DNA from: Climacium dendroides
Taxonomy: Eukaryota > Streptophyta > Bryopsida > Hypnales > Climaciaceae
DNA length: 64,000 nt
Assembly: GCA_950106755.1 (NCBI GenBank)
Contig: OX467091.1
Location: forward strand, 27,607,538 to 27,671,537
Direction: 5' to 3'
The notes under the pieces were generated by a model. That model worked only from the letters and a program-made list of their open reading frames with translations. It was not told the origin of the DNA and searched no databases. The translations under genes and the position numbers were made by a program. Each line of letters starts with the position of its first letter. Position 1 is the first letter of the stretch. Of this stretch, positions 24,017 to 36,362 are shown in pieces.

Positions 24017-24999
24017 AAAGCGCCTTCAAGCGAATGATTGAACACCCAAGAATCAAGGAGTTTGCAGGAAATTTGAAATTTGGAATTGCCCGCTAAAATG
24101 TTCCCGCTTTTTCCAACTTTTTGCCCATCTCCTGCCACGTGCATGTTCACTTGACAGAACTTGCCTTCCTCCACAAACACGCAGAGGTGACTCTTTTGTT
24201 GTTGCTATTCTCTTGCGCTTCAAGTGTATCTACATAGCACATTGACAAGTTCAGGTCTGCAATGATTTTTCTTCTTGTTTAGGAGTTCTTAGAAAGAAGG
24301 TGTACATTTGTATTTAAATTAGTTGCCATTGACCTCGTTTGCTAGTGAGTTTGTTTTGCACATCTTGATGTCAGGAAGTACGTGGTGCTAGTCGTTGAAG
24401 GTCCATGTTTGTAACATCTCAATGTATGAAGACGTTATTTTTCTCGAGTAAGCCTGGAGACTATAGGAAATTGGTTACTCGTGTTGTTAGTGAAGAGAGT
24501 TGTAACACAACGTTGTTTGCACTGCCCATTTTTTGCGGCGTGAATTTCGGAGCATTTCATGGATAATTCCATTACCTCAAAACTGTCAATGAGGGTACTT
24601 ATCGTTGAGTTGACGATAACAATGACCTCTTTGACTTCTGGTTATCGTCGAGTCGATGATAACGTAGTCAGATTTTTTCAATTGGCATTCCTAGCAAATG
24701 TGTAGCACTAGTAGAAAACAGGCTATCAATGACTGCTGTTTATAACTACGTAACCAGTCATTTAGGACACTAATGTCAATAGAATGACTAAAACTGGATT
24801 TTGGGCTCAGAGTCATTTAGGACAAGTAATTACGGATAAGGCAGTCATTTGGGACAAGACCATTCTTTTTCATCCTATGTTGATGTGGAACTTCATTAGG
24901 GTGTGATTATATGGAGTACCTCCAATGGCAGTTTGCCACGTGGCTACAGATCTAACATGTTGAGTTGGCAGTTTTTTATTCGTTGGTATTGGAGTGATT

Positions 25000-25290
25000 C
25001 TATTTGATGTCAAATAGGTTGTTGGAGTCATATTATAGGCTGCTGGAGTTATTTTGCAGGTTGTTGCAATCAGTTTGCAAGCTGCTACAGTCATTTTGTA
25101 AGCTGTTGGAGTCATTTCGCAGGTTGCTGCAATTAATTTGCAAGCTGCTGCAGTCATTTTGTAAGCTGTTGGAGTCATTTCGCAAACTGTTGCAGTCACT
25201 TCGTAGGTTGTTGTAGTCATTTTTCTGGTTGCTGAAGTCATTTTGTAGGTTGCTGGAGTCATTATATAGGTTGTTGGAATCATTTTGTAG
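25000..25290 (+). repeat. 21-bp tandem repeat inside CACTA-2
   Basis: GTTGGAGTCATTTYGYARRY units, about 13 copies, with two alternating variants. It keeps a long open minus frame of seven-residue repeats, explained by the period being a multiple of three. Confidence 0.85.
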
Positions 25291-25445
25291 TTACTATGTA
25301 AGCTATGGTAGTCATTTTCAAGTGATATTCATTCCAAAAAATGATTAGATCGATCACAATATTGTAAGTATAAATGACTACATTTATACTATTACTACAC
25401 TATGTTTGCACTATGACTACACTATGACTATACTATAATTGCACA

Positions 25446-25770
25446 ATGTCAAAATCTGAATTGCTTCAGTTGCCTAAATTGCATGAACTACCTAAACTCC
25501 TTAAATCGCCTAAATTGCTAGAAATCAAGAATTGCCTGAGTTGCTTAAATTGCTTAAATTTTCTAAACCACCTGCATTACCTAAACTATCAGAATTTCCT
25601 GAACTACTTGAATTGCCTGAACTGCTTGAATTGCCTCAACTACCTGAATTGCCTGAACTACCTGAATTGCCTGAACTGCCTAAATTGCTTGAACTACCTG
25701 AATTGTCTGAACTGCCTAAATTGCCTGAACTATCTGAATTGCCTGAACTACTTGAATTTCCTGAATTGAA
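25446..25770 (+). repeat. 9/18-bp tandem repeat (TTGCCTGAACTACCTGAA) inside CACTA-2
   Basis: Simple repetition produces open frames of Leu-Pro-Glu or Leu-Asn-Cys repeats. I regard these as a by-product of the repeat, not proteins. A purine-rich segment (25780-26050) and CCATCCATTTGATCCATC repeats (26215-26350) follow. Confidence 0.85.
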
Positions 25771-27284
25771 CAACAACAAATAACAACAAACAAGAAGTAA
25801 ATAGTAGAAAGCACTAAAGAAAAAGTAAATTGCTACATTCAAGAGATAAAGTTGGAAGTAGACCTAAACCTTCATTTACAAGCAAGAGGAACAAATGAGA
25901 GGAAGTTGATGAACAAGATGCAAGAAGGAAACAAAAACAAGAAGAAGAAAAAAGCAAAGAGGAGGCAAAAGCAAGAAGAAAATATGAAAGAAGATGAAGC
26001 TTGAAGAAGAAGGCAAAAATAGGAGGAAAATATAAGAAGAGATGAATCTTGAAGAAGAAGGCAGCAGCAGCTACAATTACAATATGCCACATGTCAACCT
26101 ACATAGAAATAGAAAGGCGGCTGACCTAAAATGTGGCGGCTAACCTAAAATCTAAGCCCTCCATTTACTATCAAGATACAATCTTATCCATCCATTTAAA
26201 GTCTAAACTATTCATTTTCAAATTGCCCATCTAATTCCACCATTTCAACCATCCATTTGATCCATCCATCATTCCATCTAAGCCATCCATTTGATCCATC
26301 CATCATTCCATCTAAGCCGTCCATCTGATCCATTCATCTAAACTGTCCATTTGAAAAGTAGTTTGTGACTTAAAAATGACTACAATGCAATTAGCATTTT
26401 ATAGAGAAGTAAATAATAAATTTAATAAGTTCAATTTCCATGGTGTCCTATTGTCAGTCATTTTTCAGTTTTACTATAGTCATATATTGTGCTCATTTTA
26501 TGATAGCACAACTCAAATATGACTCAACGAAAACTACATCAGCAATAAGGCCACAGAATACAGACTGAACTGTGGATGACACTAGTTCTGGTCGTTTGTT
26601 TCATCTAGTCGCCATCCACTGCTCTGGGAAATCACTACTAAATGACTACTGATTGTGACAGGTCAGCTTTGGCACCATTTCCATGACTGTCAGTCATTTT
26701 TCAGTAGCCTTTTAGTAACCAGTCATTTTTTGACTAGTTACATTTGACCTTGTTTTCTACTAGTGTAGCTACTTCAATTTCTTTTGATTTCAAAGGAGAA
26801 TGTGCATCGGGTTGAATTATTTCTTCTTCACATCCAACGAATCATGAAAGGAATTTCATTGAGGGTAGTTATCGTTGAGTCAACGATAACTCTGAGTTCT
26901 TTGGCTTCTGATTATCGTCGAGTCGATGATAAAGTAGTCGAATTTTTGCAATCGGCGTTCTTAGCAAATGTGTAGCTACTTTAATTACTTATGATCTCAA
27001 AGGAGAATGTGCATTGGCTTGAATTATTTCTTCGTCACATCCAACGAATCATGAAAGGAGTTTCCTTGTTGGTACATATCGTTGAGTCAACGATAACTCT
27101 AAGTTCTTTGACCTCCGGATATTGTCGAGTCAATAAACCGTAGTCGAATATTTGCAATTAGCATTCTCAGCAAATGTGTAGCTACCTCAATTTCTTATGA
27201 TTGCAAAGAAGAATTTACATTGGCTTGAATTATTTCTTTGTCACATCCAACGAATGAAGAAAAAAGTTTCATTGAGGGTTAGGG

Positions 27285-27345
27285 TTGCTATTTGGCGAGC
27301 CTATGAGCCTGAGCCTGTGAGCCTGCGAGCTTGTAAGCGTGAAAA
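27285..27345 (-). repeat. GCTCACAAGCTC-rich 3' module, copy 3 (downstream of gene A)
   Basis: On the minus strand it reads CACGCTTACAAGCTCGCAGG and continues with CTCACAGGCTC words, then TAGCAACCCTAA. It lies about 310 bp past the gene A stop and matches the block after gene B in sequence and orientation. Confidence 0.6.
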
Positions 27346-30300
27346 AAATGAATTGAAAAAATTTAGAATCTTGTAGAGTTGACCTATGACCATGGGTATT
27401 GTGTCGTGTACAGAGTGGTTAATGTGAGATCTGTTTTTGAGAGTCGGTTTAGTGTCCTGTTTTTATCTTTCAATCTTTCTTATAGGTAAAGACAAAATAC
27501 TATCAATTGAAGAAAATGAAGCAAGTAGAAAACATGCAAAAAATTGAACACATGGAAGAAGTATCCATAAAACACACAAATTCAACTACAATGAAAATCA
27601 ACACATAATAGTTTGACCCATTAAAGAGATTTGTCAATCTCATGAATCTAAGTTGTTTAGGACTCTATCAAAGAATCAGAACTCGGAGATGACTCTGAGG
27701 ACTCTCTACCTTCGGATGCTGAAACATCTATATACTGTAAGACATTTAGAGCGTAAGTGTCTTTACGGCGTTTGGGTTTGGAGCAACCAAACTCCGTGAA
27801 GGCACTCGCCATTTGCTCGGCATAGATTGGGAGCTCAAAAGACTTCTCCGGACTGATGAGAAGACTTAGTTGGGGTAGGGTGGCATTCCTTGCCATCAAT
27901 CTCCCATCTCTGCAACGGAAGAAGACATGTTGTCAATATTGTAGAACATGAAAGTCTTCATCCAAGCAAAGATGAAAGAAAATGCCAACTTACTTATTGG
28001 ATTTTCCCTTGCGAACGAATTTGCGAGGCACCATTGGCATATCCTTCGGATCTTGTGAAAGGTGAACTATCGGTGGCACAGTTGGTGTCACCACTACGGG
28101 TGTTGGTGACTTCCTCGTGGGTTTGGCATCATAAATGTCTTTATTCCCTTCCAAAGCCACAATGTGGTGGCAGGTGCCACGGCAAGCCGTAATACATGCA
28201 CCTGGAGGCAGTGAAATCAAAATGACTTAGTTCCATGAAAGAATTGGAAGAACACATTTGGAGGAATAAACTTCTGAATGGAATCATTACCTGGAGATGC
28301 GGTACAATCCAGAATCAAGTCTCCTGGAACACTTGTTGCCTCCAGGAGGATAGTGAAGAACCTTGGATCTTTTTCGCGTTCGCCTTGCCAAGGTTTGTTT
28401 CCATTCATAGCCACGTCATCTGCATGGGTGTAATTGATCAGCATGTCATCGATAGCCAAGTCCACACCAGCCTTCATTGTGGTGTTAGTCTTTTTGAAGG
28501 AAAATTTGGATTTTCCTTTGGAGCCGAGGTCCTTCACGAGGAGGGTGATTCCAAACTTCTGTGTCTGCAACGTCCATAGCAAATGTACGTAAGAATGCAT
28601 TGAATGGAGTGCATTGCAACTTGTTCATAAAAGTCAACAAAATTCTATGAAAATTACCGTCTTTGTGTTGTCTATAGCCGAGGTGATGTGCATGCGGTTC
28701 ATCCCCATCCAGTCCTTCTTCATCAGCAAGTCATACGCCTCACATACCCCATCAATGTTCTCTTTGGATTTGATGCTGTAGGAGTGAAATAGAATGATGC
28801 ACCCATCATCTTGTAGATGCTCTGTGGCGAAGCTACATGCCAACTGGAGAGCCTCATCATCAGCATCTGCATTCCACATTGGCACCTCATGGGCCGGTGT
28901 AGAAAGCCCAGGCACGGGTAAATTCTCCGGACAGTCAATGAATATGACATCCACCCCCGGTCGAGCATTTGGCACTCCCTCGAACATGCAAGTCTTTCCG
29001 GCCGACATCTGCAAACATATAGAACATGGTGAAGTTAAAAATAAGCACAGAAAACATTCATGAGACATGAAAGCACAAAATGCGCTTTTGAGTACAAAGA
29101 TGCATATGCATACCTTTTTCAAGAAATGCAGCACCTCGTTGTACCACGTGGGCTTCTCCTCGACCATGTCTTTTGCCAAGACTTCGATGGAGATGTTGAG
29201 GATCAAATCCTCCGTCTTGGAAACATCACCTTCTGTAATGACCATGGCTTGTGTCATACGAGTGATAACTTCCTCGGTGAGCTGTAGGAGAGTAGCCTTC
29301 TTCTATACTGCACTTTGCGCCTGTGAATCTTCATTTGCGGTGGAAGATGGTACCACCTCACCTCCCACTTCCTCCTTCTTCTTTCCCTTTCCCTTGCCTT
29401 TACCTTTCTCTTCCTTTTCTTTTGCCACCTTTTTGTCAGCGAGCTCGGACGCCTTCATCTCCTTCGCTTCAAGGTGGACTTGGACCCGCGCCTCTTTCTT
29501 CCGGTCCAGAAAATCCCTCCTTGCAATGGCCTTCTTTCTCGCTTTGTCATCCAGGCCTGTAAACTCATTGATCTCTAAGTCCAAGACCCCTTTCCCGTCC
29601 AAAGATCTCCTGAATTCAACCTCGGAAGGAGGAGTGAACTCGAGGAGACAATCCAGGTACCATCCTCCACTGCTGAGATGAGCTGTGGTGTAGGTGCGGA
29701 GCTGGTGTGCGGTGAACATACAAGAATTGGATGTGCGATCTAGATATGATGATAGGAAGGGGGGAAGGTCTGAGCGATCGATGGCTCCTTTTCCTTCGAG
29801 CTCAAATTTGAAATATCTACAACACAAGCATGATTTTGCATTCAGGAGAATGTAAATGATGATCATGGAATCTCTACAACATACATCTGTGAGCAATTCC
29901 GGATGGTAAGACCAACGAACTTGTGAAAAATGAATGCATTTCCAGTATAAGGACCTAATGGAGACGTTGCAGAAGAGAATTATCATACAATTGTATACCG
30001 AAAGGTTCTAAAATAAGGAGTTAGAGTTGAAGTGAACATTTGAAACCTCATTATAATGGACTTCAAATAGTATAGTGATTTTTACAATAACTTGCTGTCC
30101 ACCAAGTTATTAGACATATTCCAGTATTGAGATAGTGGAACTCACCGGTACAAAACTCTACGCACAGCAGCGGCTGACGCTTCGTGAGCCATGAACGAGT
30201 CCCCCTTTTTGAAGTAATTGTGCCCTTTGAAATATGTCTGAAACCTGTGCTCCCAAATTGTGTGCCTCCACCCTTCTATGTACTCTACCAAGTACTGTGG

Positions 30301-32348
30301 TTGTGTTGGAATGCTGTAGTTCACAGTGATGTTGTCCTGCTTCACCACCGAGTTGAAGTACTCCACTGCTGCATCTTCGATCTTCAAAGTACAATGCATG
30401 CTAAAAATGTACAATTGAAGACATTCATGGTTCCATTCTGAACTTGTGAGTTACAATTTGAAAACCAAGTATCGCTTGGTATAGTTACTTGACTACAGGA
30501 AACAATTCCCTTACCCCAGCATACCAGATGCATTTGGCAAGGAAATGGGGCAGGAGATTTTCGGAGACGGGCTTTGGTGGGAACTTCCTTGCTTCGCGAG
30601 ATGGAGCAGAGGAGTTCCACCACTTCAAGATCTTGATCTTGTGTGCAGGCGCCATGTTGCATGTGGCCACCATTTGCAACTTCTCCAATGTCATTTCAGG
30701 CACTTCATTAGTGCTCCAGTGCCTTTCCACCTATGACAGCAACACATTCAATAACTCTTGGTGTTTGAAAACAGAAGAAGTAAATTCGTAGTTGTGCAAG
30801 GTTTCAGAATTAGACTGACCTCCTGTAAGAAGCCTAGCCCGTTAGATGGTTGAGCCACTACCAACAACTTCCCCATTTTCACCATCAGAGTTTTGGTTTT
30901 CTCCTTTGCTCCCATCCTCATGGCAAGAGCGACTTCTTTAGGGGTCTTCTCCTCTTCTGGTGTAGCATCGGTATACTTTCTCACTGCAGCATCCGCAGCT
31001 TGGGAAATCTCTTGCTACACATTCAGACAATAACATTGAATTAGAAGTTAGTCATGTGAAGAGTTTTGGGAGCAGGCTACAGCAAACTGAAGGATTCCAA
31101 ATTTGTATAACACATAGTGTCTTACCCTGAAAATGAACGATGTGAAGACCTCCATAGATATGCTATACCATTTCCTTGAAACCTTGAATTGCAAACACCT
31201 TTTCTTCTCCCCGGGCTTGAGGAGATCAACAAATTGGTTGATTGGGAGAAGACCATACTTCTGCACCTGGTACAGAGTGTGTACCAAGTTTGTCTTCACG
31301 TGTGAATCCTCCACTGATCTGGAAGTAGAACACTATTTTAGGAAATCCAATAAGCCTCCATGATTTCACAACTAGGGCACATAAAAACCAAAGACCGGAA
31401 AAGCAGCTCAAGAAGGAAGAACTCACTTGTTGATGTCATGCATCACTTGCATGACAAGCTCGGTCTTCCCTTTGGTTTCCAGTACAATGCAATCTACGAC
31501 ACAGTGCCATTTTGGGAGCAATGTGTAGCACCTGTCAATGAGGTTCATCCACGCAATGCGGCGATGGTTGCCGTCGCAAATGAAGAACTTCAAGTTCTTG
31601 AGGAACTGAAGTTCAGGTCTAGAGTCGAGGTAGCATGTGAACACTTCATTTTTCTCTCTTCAGATTGGATCCCACTTGTTCATCTCGTCCTCTGCGAACT
31701 CTTGGCTTTCTCCTTCCTCATTAGTGGTAGAGACATAGAACACTGCCGCTCCATCACGGTATCCACCTGCGAATTCTTGCTCCAACTTCGTAATGTCACA
31801 AGCGAGTGTGGGCCTCACCATGGGCATAACGACAAGTCTGCAAAGCGGGATGTGTAGCCGGAAGAGTTCTTCGAGCTTCATTCGCAGAGTGGAGAGGATA
31901 TCTACTGAGTTGCCTTTTTGTATGCGCCGCAATTCATCCTCCATGAGTCCTTGATCTTCGTCTTCTAGGTCATCTATTTGCATGGGATCTTGTCTTCCTC
32001 CTTCTTCGTCTTCTTCTTCAACCTCTTCTTCTTCGTCCCCAATATGCGACTGTGTCGTTTCATCTGTTCCCGGAGTCTCCAAGATGGTCTCTTCTTGAAT
32101 TATTCCAGTGGGTGAAACATCCATCTGCATGTACAATTCCAGTCAGAGAAGATTGCACTCGCAAATTAAAAAAGAGGCCAAGTCCGTGCGAAGAATTTAT
32201 GTTGAGACGTAGTTGAAAATGCTTTACTTCAATAAAAAAAAATTACACTTATAGAATGGAAGAGTGGTAAATATATGAAAGAAAAACAGCTTGCACATGG
32301 CTTGCATGTCTAAAACCGCACAAGGTATGTAATTGGGGTCATGAAACC

Positions 32349-34731
32349 CTATTGGATGATGTCCACGTCATCATCCTCATTTGAGTCTGAGCTGATCGAG
32401 GATGATGACTTCATATGTGTAAACTCTACCAATCCCAATACTCTCACTCACTTCCTCAAACGAGGGGCTAGAGCTAGCATTTGAGAGCTCAATGGCGGAG
32501 GAATACTCCGTCTCCGAGCTCTCAGGGGAGAACCATGGCCCAGGCCCTTGGTTCCAACTAAGCCTATCTCCCTCGAAGTCATTTATAGCACGCTCTGCAA
32601 CGTCCATGATGTCTGCAAAACTCACCAAGTTCTCTTCATCATCATTAGAGTCACTTGAAAGCACTTGGCGTGCTTGAGGCCCCTTCTGTGGTTGAGAAGG
32701 CCCTCCTATCTGCAACGACGTCAAGGTCTGGTCAATTGGGGCCTGCTTCTCTTTAGATGTCACCCTTGGGCGCTTGCCTTTGCGTTGGCCAGCCTGGAGG
32801 AATGAATACAATGAAATTAGAGTTGAGGTTGAAGACAATGTCTAAGAGACATTGAATGCAACTGTAAGCAAGGAAACTTCAATTTACAAATCTCAACATG
32901 TATTATAAATACCAAAGGTCTCCGTAACCGAACTTCCTGTACATATAGGATTCATTCCCCTACATGAGTTCTATACCTACATTGAAGTGTAAAATCAAGA
33001 CGCATATGTCTTGGCAAGGTAATTCTCTCTAACAATATGTTATAACTCTTTTAGAACAACAAAAGATGCATTTGCAAAGAACACAGTGCAATAGCAATTC
33101 AAAATCCAAGCCAAAGGCTATGAGTACATTAGTAAGATTTTCCAAAGACATAGAGAACTGAAGGACGAGTCCTAACGAATAATGTAAGCAAAAAAAATTG
33201 GGAACTTGAGAACGAGTTCCCTAAGACAATCAGAGCTTGGGGACGAGTTCCTAACGACATTGAGAGCACTAAGCCTAAATCCCAAATCCGAATGCCCTCT
33301 ATTTCATTATTTAAATATAAACAAAAAAGACAGATACTAATACCTCATCAGAGATTGATTGTGTGCCATCGAACAACTCCCCATGACGATCACATGTCTG
33401 AAGAAAGCAAATGCACACGTCAGGATTGAAGATGGACCCATACAGTAGTTTTGGAGTACAAATCGAGTAAAATCAACTTGGACATGTGAAAAATTCCATC
33501 AGGCTGGGGTGTCACCGTGAACACCGTCAGATCTGACGGTGTTCACGGTGACACCCCAGCTTGATGGAATTTTTCACATGCCCAAATCTCTACTTCATGC
33601 AGCAACATTCTAATGAGATATGTCCAGTCCAAAGCGACATTAAATTTCTAGGAGGTAAAGGACAGTCCACAGCCACATTCCAAAGACACCCACGCCAGTC
33701 CACGCGGGAGATTTGGGCATGTGAAAAATTCCATCAGGCTGGGGTGTCACCGTGAACACCGTCGGATCCGACGGAGTTCACGTTGACACCCCAACTTGAT
33801 GGAATTTTTCACACCTAGTCCTCTCTCAAAATCAGATTTCTCTCAAAATGAGATCCAAGCCAGTCCACGCGGGAGATTTGAATGTTAATCGATCAAGGCA
33901 AGTGCACGCGTTAGATTAAACATTTCTCATTCTAGTGTTTATACCGAATCTAAAACGCCTTGCTGGGACTGAGGATACTACGTGCTGCGGTGACAAATTT
34001 CATTAGAAAAACAGAATTCAGAAGCTAAATCGACCCAGCCTTTCTCAATATCAGATTTATCTCGGATTATCGCATCTCCTCCAGTGTGGAGCTCAAGGAA
34101 GATAAGACTTCCGCTCAAAACCGGGTCAGGGTGGTCGTTGGAGTCGTCGGCATGAAGAAAAAATGATCAGCCCGAGGGTGCTACTTGAACACCGTCGGAT
34201 CCGACGGTGTTCAAGCAGCACCCCCGGGTTGATCATTTTTTCTTCATGCCGACGTGACACCTCCCTCATAATCAACTTCCGAATTATTTTTAGCTGGATC
34301 TGCCGCTGTGTATCCCCCCGTGTGAGCTTTCGTAAGCCCAAAATATGGCAGTTACCGATCGATTCTAACCTGTATTGCTCCAGTGAACCGCTAAAGGAGT
34401 GAACTGCTACAGTCAATACTAATGTGGTGGTTGGCAACCAAACCACGCGATTGAGGATTTTAGTCTCAGACTTCTGATGTTTCTGCCCCTTCTTTAAGCC
34501 CAGATTGGAAACTCAACAATGGAAGCCAAAGCACTCGATCGAGCAATTTCAATCTAATTGAATCGGGCACTCAAGAAAACAAGCATCACCCACGTGATGC
34601 GACTGTCGCGCGCCGCGCGTGGCGCGAGTGGCGCTGCTGAAGCTTGTACTCCTTAGCGCATAGGACTCACATAAGAATACCAAAATCTAGACACCAACCT
34701 GAAGCGCTGGGTTCGGCTCAACATCTGCCAT
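32349..34731 (-). CDS. Gene A alternative short product (read-through of the third exon's 5' splice site)
   Basis: Exon 3 can end at a GTGAGT donor (32625) leading to the ParB exon, or read on. The read-through is protein-like and conserved in gene B: LVSFADIMDVAERA against LVSFNDVMEAAEFA, then SPESSETEYSS against SPESSDTEYTS, ending in an SSDSNEDDDVDIIQ/SSDSEEDVEID acidic tail before a stop. In gene A this tail is in a shifted frame near 32395, so the copy looks damaged and its current stop is TGA at 32377. I infer that the locus makes a short acidic protein and a long one by alternative splicing. The function of the short form is unknown. Confidence 0.4.
33483..33580. repeat. GATC-centred palindrome P1, 98 bp, in gene A intron 1
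   Basis: Two 49-base arms with no spacer, centred on CAGATCTG. The arms differ at a single pair (G opposite T). Ends are CATGTGAAAAATTCC and its complement. It would form an almost perfect 49-bp hairpin in RNA or a cruciform in DNA. Confidence 0.95.
33721..33812. repeat. GATC-centred palindrome P2, 92 bp, in gene A intron 1
   Basis: Same outer arms as P1 (GTGAAAAATTCCATCA) and same middle words, but the centre is CGGATCCG. A few unpaired positions. The flanks GAGATTTGGGCATG (left of P2) and CATGCCCAAATCTC (right of P1) are also inverted, so P1 and P2 form a larger inverted pair. Confidence 0.93.
34145..34254. repeat. GATC-centred palindrome P3, 110 bp, in gene A intron 1
   Basis: Centre CGTCGGATCCGACG. 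Arms end CGTCGGCATGAAGAAAAAAT. The inner GAACACCGTCGGATC part matches P2, while the outer arms are unrelated to P1/P2. Each new outer sequence is matched by its own complement. A short GC-rich self-complementary run, GCGCGCCGCGCG, follows at about 34607. Confidence 0.93.
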
Positions 34732-35839
34732 CCTGGAATGACTGCAAGTAATGTGGGCCATTGCAGCTTCGTCCTGTAGATCAAGGATTGCCAAGCTGTT
34801 AGATTCTTCGGACACATTGCTACACTAATGGTGAACGACTTCCATGTTCCAAGGTATGATAGTTTAGTAGTTCGGCCTGAATAATCGATTCACAAAATGA
34901 AAATCCCACAAGTTCTCATTCCAGCACACGCGGCCATTTGATTGCATGTGATATCATCGAGCACCAGCTTCTCAATGTAAGGTCCTCCACCGTCAAGTGC
35001 GTATCGTGAGCGATGAGAGAGTTTGAATGTTTCCCGCCTACGTCCACAGGAGGAATCCCTGGAAGCTCATTCGTTGGACGGCGCAGAGAGATATCCGTGA
35101 GTCTATCTCGAAATCAACTCACTTGGGCGGCATCCAGGACTCCTAAACTTGGAACGGAAGTACCTTTTTGGAGGCCTTTTGGACGCTTGGAAATTCAGGA
35201 ACCAACTTCCTGGAGTGAGCGGTGCGGGAGACACCAAATTGTAGCTTAGGGCGTTCGATCGATTCGAAGCTCTTATTCATCTTCCCCGATTTCCAATTTC
35301 AAACTCACAGTTTCCATCTTTGGACTCCCAAGACTGGCTTTTGGATTGCTAGTTCAGAGGACAACTAACTTCTGAGCACTCTTTCATTTTGAAAACTCCG
35401 AAGCAACCCTGCTGGTGATTAAATTGCTTTGGCATTATAGAACTTTAAAAAAAAATTCATTTTCTTTCTTAGTGACATTAGAATGTCTACAAGCCTTCAA
35501 GGCCTATGAATGTTTGCAAGCTTCATGTGAACACCGCAGATAAATTGTTCTTGTTAGTACAAATGTCTGGCCTTGACCTTAAACACCCTTTCCAAATTAC
35601 AGAAAAGTCCTTCTAAAATAAGGGATGTTCTACTTGTCTCTTTAGAGCAGCACCAGAGCCTTCAAGGCCTTCACTCCAAATGAGAGTACTTATCACTCTC
35701 AATTGATCTTGTTTGTCAGTACTAAAAATTGTACAACAACAACAGGAATGCAAATTTTGCGTGTTCAGAAATGCAACTAAACGCAAGTTCTCTCAATGCT
35801 TGTCCATGACTCACTAAAAGTCTAAAACTGAAGGTCTAC
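34732..35839. other. Upstream of gene A, no gene seen
   Basis: Mixed-composition DNA with only short ORFs and no recognised motif. It probably includes the gene A promoter, but I see no clear TATA box. Confidence 0.5.
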
Positions 35840-35905
35840 AACTCAGGGTTGCTACTGTGCAAGCCTGGAGCAGGAGCCTGTGAGCTTGTAAGCGGGAAGT
35901 ATTTT
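35840..35905 (-). repeat. GCTCACAAGCTC-rich 3' module, copy 4 (downstream of gene B)
   Basis: Minus strand: CGCTTACAAGCTCACAGGCT with CCTGCTCCAGGC words, then AGTAGCAACCCTGAG. It lies about 460 bp past the gene B stop, in the same orientation as after gene A and the two SWIM genes. Confidence 0.6.
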
Positions 35906-36362
35906 CGATGAAGAAATCTATCATCAAATCTGTATTTGATGGGGGAAAGGTGTGACGAACCCATGACCGTGAACTTGGGGTCAACCGAGGTTCTATGACC
36001 GTGGATTTCATAAACATTTGTGGGTATATAAGTTGAGGGTCATTTGTGGACACTTAGAGGCACTACCAATTTTGTGGAGAAACCCTTATCACGTAAAACA
36101 GAATTATTTTGTTTAGGATCACATATGAAGTGTTCTAAGAATGCAAAGGAAATTAAATGAGCCCAAGATCTACCAACTATATTTTATCAAATATTAATGG
36201 TTTACCATCAGAGATCATTTTTCATTCCTTCATTTTCAATGTACGTTCAAAATCAAACAATAAATACAATGCATGCAACTTGTAGCCATGAATCACAGAA
36301 AACCAAATCAACTTAGAAATCAATGAGCCCAGTTAAATTCATCAGATATGGAAATCTTATGA

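Larger units (their letters stand above)
24706..26765. mobile_element. Non-autonomous CACTA element (CACTA-2), 2.06 kb
   Basis: Ends are CACTAGTAGAAAACA and its reverse complement (TTGTTTTCTACTAGTG in full). TAG is duplicated at 24703-24705 and 26766-26768. Subterminal AGTCATTT/AATGACT words lie at both ends. The inside is filled with simple tandem repeats and no transposase. The uninterrupted AAATGTGTAGCTAC word in neighbouring repeat units confirms the empty-site sequence. Confidence 0.93.
24595..27285 (+). repeat. Tandem array of about 185-bp units with two palindromes each, split by CACTA-2
   Basis: About three and a half units occupy 24595-24705 and 26769-27285. Each has TTATCGTTGAGTCAACGATAA-like and TTATCGTCGAGTCGATGATAA-like near-palindromes, then AGCAAATGTGTAGCTAC and CACATCCAACGAATCATGAA. 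The second CACTA element sits inside the AAATGTGTAGCTAC word of the first unit. No ORF. Function unknown. Confidence 0.8.
27657..34731 (-). pseudogene. Gene A: ParB-like motif plus permuted amino-methyltransferase-like protein, 13 exons
   Basis: Exons: 34731-34699, 33397-33344, 32793-32626, 32124-31427, 31318-31126, 31014-30820, 30730-30515, 30381-30146, 29816-29114, 29008-28658, 28564-28291, 28201-27994, 27909-27657. All are GT-AG and in phase, about 1,193 residues. The ParB-like core is FICDGNHRRIAWM. A Lys/Glu-rich charged region follows. Then comes a motif IV-like DVIFIDCPENLPVP with GCIILFHSYS, and near the C-terminus a motif I-like LDCTASPGACITACR with HIVALEG. The IV-before-I order is that of beta-class N6-adenine/N4-cytosine methyltransferases. 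The DPPY tetrad is altered to DCPE, so activity is doubtful. A TGA (31660-31662, Trp in gene B) and a TAG (29303-29305) break the frame. ParB-methyltransferase fusions are known from bacteria and phages. Confidence 0.65.

Noticed and set aside
24870..26092. ORFs of Leu-Pro-Glu, Leu-Asn-Cys and seven-residue Thr-rich repeats
   Set aside because: Tandem repeats with periods divisible by three inside a non-autonomous CACTA element; no start context or conserved domain.
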